64,000 nucleotides of DNA, taken from Neobacillus kokaensis (GTDB lineage: Bacteria > Bacillota > Bacilli > Bacillales > Cytobacillaceae). A program made the translations under genes and the position numbers. The stretch is from contig NZ_BNDS01000003.1 in NCBI RefSeq assembly GCF_014656545.1, positions 188,606 to 252,605 of the forward strand, read 5' to 3'. Below the pieces are notes generated by a model. It was given only the letters and a program-made list of their open reading frames with translations. It was not told where the DNA came from and did not search any database. Shown here in pieces: positions 59,720-64,000 of this stretch (within the stretch, counting starts at the first letter, position 1; each line of letters opens with the position of its first letter).

Positions 59720-61132
59720 ATGAAAAAAATACCTCGATACTTTCAAATTGCCCGCTGGATTCGGGAGAAAATTGACAAGGGTGAATGGGTAATTGGCAGT
59801 AAAATCCCTACACAAAGAGAAATAGCTGAACAGTTTGGCGTGAATAGAAGTACAGTGGTTACGGCTATTGAAATGGTAAAGTCGGAGGGACTACTGGAAG
59901 GGAAAACTGGAAGCGGAATTTATGTGGTGAATAATCAATGGTCCTTAATATCCGCAATTTCCCCTCCGGACTGGAATGATTTTACGAAATGGTCCTTGCA
60001 GCCCGCAAGTGAACATACCGTTCAGATGATTAATGAACTGGAGAATAGAAAGGATTTGATTCAGTTCAGTAAAGGCGAACTAGGTCCTGAGATGTTTCCT
60101 CATGCTGAAATTACGGAAGCGATGGGAAAGGTGACATTGCAGCTGCAGGAATTTGGTTACGGTGACGGGCTTGGGGAACTTGGATTAAGAACAGAGATCA
60201 GCAGACATCTTCAAAGAATTGGTGTAAATATCGCACCGGAGAGTATTTTGATTGTTTCCGGGGCTTTGCATGCGCTGAAACTGATTACGACGGGAATTTT
60301 AAAAAGAGGATCCACTGTTTTTCTGGAAAGTCCATCGTATTTACATTCTATTAATTTGTTTCCAGCTGAAATGGCCATTAGGGAAATACCTGTAGCCGAA
60401 GAAGGTTTGAACATAAAAGAGTTATTTCAGCAGAAATTTACCAAAAACTCATCCATTTTATTTTTAAATCCTACATTCCAGAATCCAACCAGCACAAGTA
60501 TGACATTAGAACAACGAAAAATACTTTTGGATAAGTGTCAATACTATCAGCTGCCGATTATTGAAGATGATATTTTTCGGGATTTATGGCTGGATGCACC
60601 TCCGCCGGCACCTTTAAAGGCATTAGATAAAAATGGTCAAGTATTATATGTCGGCAGTTTTTCGAAAACGATTGCGGCCGGGTTAAGGATTGGATGGTTA
60701 GCGGGACCTGAAGCTGTCGTTAAACGCTTAAGTGATGTCCGGATGCAGACAGATTATGGCTCAAGCTATCTCTCTCAGGTACTTGTAAAAGAGCTGCTTG
60801 CTTCAGGTATGTATGAAAAGCATTTACAAAAGGTCCGCTGCAGGCTGAGAGAAAAAAGGGATGAGCTGCTTCGTTTACTCAGTCTTCATTTAAGTGATGT
60901 CGCCACCTGGTCAACACCATCTGGAGGATTTTTTATCTGGGTTGTTTTTAAGAAAAAGATGAATATGCAAAAACTGTTTAAACAATGTCTAGCCGAGAAT
61001 GTAGTAATCAATCCGGGTTTTATTTATAATGACCGTCATTCAACGCTAAGACTATCCTTTGCGTATGCCACTTTTGAAGAAATGGAAGCAGGAATCCTAA
61101 CGATTAAGAGCAGTCTAAGCAATCAAATATAA
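59720..61132 (+). CDS. MocR/PdxR-type regulator (GntR helix-turn-helix fused to aminotransferase)
   Basis: The protein has 470 residues from ATG 59720; the frame is open to 59681 and no start has a strong ribosome site, so the exact start is uncertain. The N-terminal GntR winged helix (~1-70, IPTQREIAEQFGVNRSTVV) is followed by a class I aminotransferase-like domain (~110-465) with ILFLNPTFQNPTSTSM, IIEDDIFRDLW and the PLP lysine in GSFSKTIAAGLRIGW. It would bind PLP or an amino-PLP adduct and regulate the divergent EamA transporter. A TATAAT at 59644-59649 is its likely -10. Confidence 0.9.
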   Translation: MKKIPRYFQIARWIREKIDKGEWVIGSKIPTQREIAEQFGVNRSTVVTAIEMVKSEGLLEGKTGSGIYVVNNQWSLISAISPPDWNDFTKWSLQPASEHTVQMINELENRKDLIQFSKGELGPEMFPHAEITEAMGKVTLQLQEFGYGDGLGELGLRTEISRHLQRIGVNIAPESILIVSGALHALKLITTGILKRGSTVFLESPSYLHSINLFPAEMAIREIPVAEEGLNIKELFQQKFTKNSSILFLNPTFQNPTSTSMTLEQRKILLDKCQYYQLPIIEDDIFRDLWLDAPPPAPLKALDKNGQVLYVGSFSKTIAAGLRIGWLAGPEAVVKRLSDVRMQTDYGSSYLSQVLVKELLASGMYEKHLQKVRCRLREKRDELLRLLSLHLSDVATWSTPSGGFFIWVVFKKKMNMQKLFKQCLAENVVINPGFIYNDRHSTLRLSFAYATFEEMEAGILTIKSSLSNQI

Positions 61133-61144
61133 ATACAAAAAGAA

Positions 61145-61180
61145 TGCCCCGTTGCAATAGCTGAACGGGGCACTTTGTAT
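61145..61180 (+). terminator. Probable terminator after the MocR gene
   Basis: TGCCCCGTT (61145-61153) pairs with AACGGGGCA (61164-61172), followed by CTTTGTAT; a weak T-run. Confidence 0.65.
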
Positions 61181-61342
61181 ATTGACAGAGAGTTAATAGG
61201 AAGGTGTTAAATGTAATTCCTTACTGCTTTTTCATCTTAGCAAAAAAGATTGAAGAAAATATGAGCAACTTATGATGATTCTGTGAAGTTGCCGAAATTC
61301 GAGACCCTGCATGATATAGTAAAAATATGGGGAGTGGTGTTC

Positions 61343-62053
61343 ATGAAAATCTTGATTGTTGACGATGAACGTAGAATTATAGAAGTTCTTGAAGCCTACT
61401 TTGAGAGAGAAGGCTATGAAATACATAGTGCCGATAATGGAATTGATGCGTTAAAAAAAGCGAAAGCAATCAATCCAGATGTCATTATTTTAGATCTCAT
61501 GCTGCCGGACATTTCTGGTGAGGAAGTATGCCGTTTAGTCCGAAAAGATTCCGATGTTCCAATCCTGATGGTAACCGCTAAGTCATCTGAAGACGACCGT
61601 ATTAATGGCATAGTGATGGGTGCCGATGATTATTTAACAAAACCATTCAGCCCCCGCGAGGTTGTCGTACGTGTACAAGCTATTTTACGGCGCGTCAAAA
61701 AAGCAGAAAAAGTCGAGCGCTTGGAATTTAATTGGGGCAAGCTGGCGATTGATGTTCTAAAAAAGGAAGTCATAGTAAATGGCCAACCTATCACTCTAAC
61801 ACCATTAGAATATAAATTATTAACCAATATGGCACAGAATCCTGGAAGGGTATTCAGTCGGATGGACCTGCTGGAAAAAATCCAAAATGAAGGCATGTAT
61901 TATGAAGGCTATGAACGTAGTGTTGATACCCACATTAAAAACCTCCGTAAAAAGATTGAAACCGATTCCCGGCAGCCGGAGTTTATTATGACCGTCTTTG
62001 GAATGGGATACAAATTCGGAGGGGTATTAGATGCTGCAAACGCTCCGGTCTAA
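61343..62053 (+). CDS. OmpR/PhoB-family response regulator
   Basis: The protein has 236 residues from ATG 61343 (GGGGAGTGG upstream). The receiver domain (1-~115) has acidic Asp7-Asp8, phospho-acceptor Asp51 (ILDLMLPD), Thr78 and a Lys in the FSP turn (LTKPFSPRE). The C-terminal winged helix (~130-230) has LTPLEYKLL and VDTHIKNLRKKI. It overlaps the kinase gene by 23 bases, so the pair is co-translated. The stimulus is unknown. Confidence 0.95.
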   Translation: MKILIVDDERRIIEVLEAYFEREGYEIHSADNGIDALKKAKAINPDVIILDLMLPDISGEEVCRLVRKDSDVPILMVTAKSSEDDRINGIVMGADDYLTKPFSPREVVVRVQAILRRVKKAEKVERLEFNWGKLAIDVLKKEVIVNGQPITLTPLEYKLLTNMAQNPGRVFSRMDLLEKIQNEGMYYEGYERSVDTHIKNLRKKIETDSRQPEFIMTVFGMGYKFGGVLDAANAPV

Positions 62054-63404
62054 AATTCTCTTCTACTTAGTGTTAATTTCCATGATTGGAATCTTGATTG
62101 TCAGCTTTTTTATTCAATATGGATTTGAAGAAAGCTTTCGCAGCTATTTAGACCGGAATCGTGAAAAGAAGATTGATAGAGTTTTAACGGAAATAGAAAA
62201 GGATTATCGAAAGCACGGTCATTTTACGAGCGACCCGGTGTTTGGCCTTCTGCATGAGCACGCGATGACTGATCAGCTTTATTTTCAGCTATATGACCGG
62301 TATGGGAAGCTGCAGATGGATTCTTCTAATATTCGCGGGATGCTGAACAGCTTGGGGTTGACAGAACCGGCACCAGCCGGGGAACAGTGGCACTCGAAAA
62401 CTTATATCATCAAGGGTGATGAGGCCATTATCGGCAAGCTCGTCGCCATCTATCCTGAAGGCTTGATTGATGACGAATATACCTTTATTCAAACGATTCA
62501 ATTATATATTTTAGCAGCTGTTTGTTTAACGATTGTGCTGGCGATTGTTTTCAGCATGCTATTCTCCAAAAAATTAATCTCTGGATTACAGAGGCTATCG
62601 TTTGCTGCCAACGAACTGCAGCAGCATAACTTGAACGTCAGGATTCCTTTAAAAGGGCTGCCAACAGAGGTAAAACACCTGGCAATCTCCTTTAATGATC
62701 TGGCGGAGTCGTTAGGTAAGGAAGCAATGCTTCGCAAGCAGTTTACCGGAGACCTTGCACACGAGCTGCGGACGCCGCTTGCAACATTAAGGAGCCAAAT
62801 TGAAGCGTTTCAGGATGGAATATGGGAGCCGACACCGCAGCGCCTTGAGGCAAGCCATGAGGAATTGATGCGGTTAGTCCGGCTTGTTAATGAAATGGAA
62901 AAGCTGCTGGCGGCAGAAAATCCGCAAATGAAGCTTGAAAAAATTGAAATGGAAGCTGGCTGTGTGCTGGCCGCACTTGGTGAAATGTTTTTGCCATTGT
63001 TTAAAGAGAAGGGGGTTCAGCTGCACATCGAGGAGACTACGTCAGACGAATTATTTAAAGCTGACAAGGATAAGTTAATGCAGATTTTCTCAAATGTACT
63101 GAACAATGCCTTGAAATATACTCCCACCGGAAAAAATGTCACCGTTTCGGTTGTAACAGCTATGGATGGATACGTTGGATTTTCCATTCAAGATGAAGGC
63201 GCCGGGATGAAGGATGAAGATATCCCGCATATTTTTGAACGCTTCTACCGCGGTGACAAATCGCGCGACCGAAAAACAGGGGGAATCGGAATCGGGCTTT
63301 CCATCGTAAAGGCGTTAATGGATGCCCATAAAGGAATGATTAAAGTCAAGAGCAAGTTGAATAAAGGAACAAGTATTACGTTGTGGTTCCTGAAGAAAGA
63401 GTAA
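62031..63404 (+). CDS. Sensor histidine kinase
   Basis: The protein has 457 residues; GGAGGGG precedes the start within the regulator gene. Two membrane segments (~10-30 and ~152-178) enclose an extracytoplasmic sensor of ~120 residues. HAMP (~179-232) follows, then the HisKA domain with His244 (DLAHELRTPLATL), then the ATPase with N box (FSNVLNNALKYTP), G1 (DEGAGM), F box and G2 (GGIGIGLSIVKALM). The architecture resembles BaeS-like envelope-sensing kinases; the ligand is not readable. Confidence 0.95.
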   Translation: MLQTLRSKILFYLVLISMIGILIVSFFIQYGFEESFRSYLDRNREKKIDRVLTEIEKDYRKHGHFTSDPVFGLLHEHAMTDQLYFQLYDRYGKLQMDSSNIRGMLNSLGLTEPAPAGEQWHSKTYIIKGDEAIIGKLVAIYPEGLIDDEYTFIQTIQLYILAAVCLTIVLAIVFSMLFSKKLISGLQRLSFAANELQQHNLNVRIPLKGLPTEVKHLAISFNDLAESLGKEAMLRKQFTGDLAHELRTPLATLRSQIEAFQDGIWEPTPQRLEASHEELMRLVRLVNEMEKLLAAENPQMKLEKIEMEAGCVLAALGEMFLPLFKEKGVQLHIEETTSDELFKADKDKLMQIFSNVLNNALKYTPTGKNVTVSVVTAMDGYVGFSIQDEGAGMKDEDIPHIFERFYRGDKSRDRKTGGIGIGLSIVKALMDAHKGMIKVKSKLNKGTSITLWFLKKE

Positions 63405-63428
63405 AGATGTTGTGGTTCTCAAAGAAAG

Positions 63429-63456
63429 CGAAAAGGCCGCTGCATCAAACGAATGC
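63429..63456 (-). terminator. Probable terminator of the YueD-like gene
   Basis: Minus strand: AGGCCG and CGGCCT arms around ~16 bases, then TTTTCGCTTT. Confidence 0.6.
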
Positions 63457-63470
63457 TCGGCCTGCGGTTG

Positions 63471-64000
63471 TTACTTTAGTAAGTCATTCACATTGTATAC
63501 CTTGCCGCTTTCAACATCGCCGCTAAGGATTAAATCAATTAAGGCATTTGCTACAACATGGGCCGGTCTCAGCATCCCTTTTTCCTTGTAATCTTTAAAT
63601 TGCTCCAGATCTTTAAACGCTTCTTTAGAGGATGAGCGGATCGTCTCCTGCATATTCGTATCCATAATTCCCGGACTAAAGGCGATTATTTTATTGCTCA
63701 TGTTCTTTTCCCTCTGTTCAAGCGCAGCGGTTTGGGTAAACATATTGATCGCTGCTTTTGAGCTGCAGTAAACGCTCCAGCCTTCAATCGGACGTTCCGC
63801 TGCCCCAGAGGTAACGTTAATAACCTTAATCTTTGTGCTGGTCAGCTCAGCCTCTTTAAAAAATAAATTTGTAATCATCATCGGTGCAATTACATTGACT
63901 TTAAAGTTTCGGACAGTCGGGGTTAAATCTAAATTTCCCACCGTCTCAATCGGCTCAATGGCACCAGCATTATTAAATAGTAAAATTTCTGCCGGTTCCT
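63471..64000 (-). CDS. yueD: Short-chain dehydrogenase, YueD/benzil-reductase-like (5' part beyond the window)
   Basis: The frame runs open from the window edge (it reads NNAGAIEPIETV before the GTG at 63941), so the gene is cut by the window and only the C-terminal ~175 residues are seen. The NNAG motif, the catalytic Ser in INVTSGAAERP and the YCSSK (YxxxK) motif are classical SDR features. FSPGIMDTNMQETIRSSSKEAF and the C-terminus YNVNDLL resemble B. subtilis YueD, an NADPH-dependent (S)-benzoin-forming benzil reductase. The natural substrate is unknown. Confidence 0.85.
   Translation of the reverse strand, partial: EPAEILLFNNAGAIEPIETVGNLDLTPTVRNFKVNVIAPMMITNLFFKEAELTSTKIKVINVTSGAAERPIEGWSVYCSSKAAINMFTQTAALEQREKNMSNKIIAFSPGIMDTNMQETIRSSSKEAFKDLEQFKDYKEKGMLRPAHVVANALIDLILSGDVESGKVYNVNDLLK

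Overview
The window is low-GC Firmicute chromosome and most likely comes from a spore-forming member of the Bacillaceae. The gene content and order of many blocks follow Bacillus subtilis: hisF-hisIE, a YvcD-like TPR protein, trxB, yvcI-rapZ-yvcK-whiA-crh, clpP next to a tRNA-Arg and rpoN/sigL, cggR-gapA-pgk-tpiA-gpmI-eno, secG-est-rnr-smpB-ssrA, and yuaF-floT. A CotF-type spore coat protein and genus-typical intergenic repeats fit this placement. I cannot name the species from sequence alone.

Layout. 1-8 kb: end of the histidine operon, thioredoxin reductase and the RapZ/YvcK/WhiA/Crh operon. 7.7-10.5 kb: clpP with a CtsR operator, tRNA-Arg(CCG), sigma-54 and a small glutaredoxin. 10.6-18.1 kb: the central glycolytic operon with the CggR operator in front. 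18.3-20.5 kb: a large secreted subtilase. 20.6-25.6 kb: secG, carboxylesterase, RNase R, SmpB and tmRNA. 25.7-29.4 kb: LysR regulator with a divergent TauE/SafE permease, then small accessory genes. 29.5-34.9 kb: a cobalamin riboswitch with metE, then bioD-bioA-bioY behind a BirA operator. 34.9-38.3 kb: CotF-like protein, a 0.5-kb array of 21-bp repeats, an APC permease and a DUF192 protein. 38.4-46.2 kb: a complete Gram-positive Tad/Flp pilus operon ending in a SinR-like regulator. 46.2-53.9 kb: membrane proteins, another 21-bp array, polysaccharide deacetylase, AI-2E protein, CDF transporter, DUF3231, thioesterase and nadE. 54-56.4 kb: a TcyABC-like cystine ABC transporter. 56.4-58.7 kb: a sigma-W-type promoter with NfeD-like protein and flotillin. 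58.7-64 kb: EamA/MocR divergent pair, a two-component system, and the 3' part of a YueD-like reductase.

The two most interesting signals are these. (1) Three separate intergenic arrays (20.9, 35.8 and 46.9 kb) are built from degenerate units whose core, GCGAAAT or GCGGAAT, recurs almost exactly every 21 bp, that is two DNA helical turns or seven codons. The spacing is far better conserved than the bases between cores. At 35.8 kb, six-unit blocks repeat as a higher-order unit of about 210 bp. (2) The Tad pilus operon begins behind a leader rich in GTTC/GAAC motifs, including GTTC-N8-GAAC palindromes that resemble SinR operators, and the last gene of the cluster encodes a SinR-like DNA-binding protein. 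This suggests a self-contained switch for pilus production.

Regulatory sites readable from sequence also include a CggR operator, a CtsR box over the clpP promoter, a BirA operator, a cobalamin riboswitch with terminator and a possible 18-codon leader ORF, a sigma-W promoter, and many intrinsic terminators.
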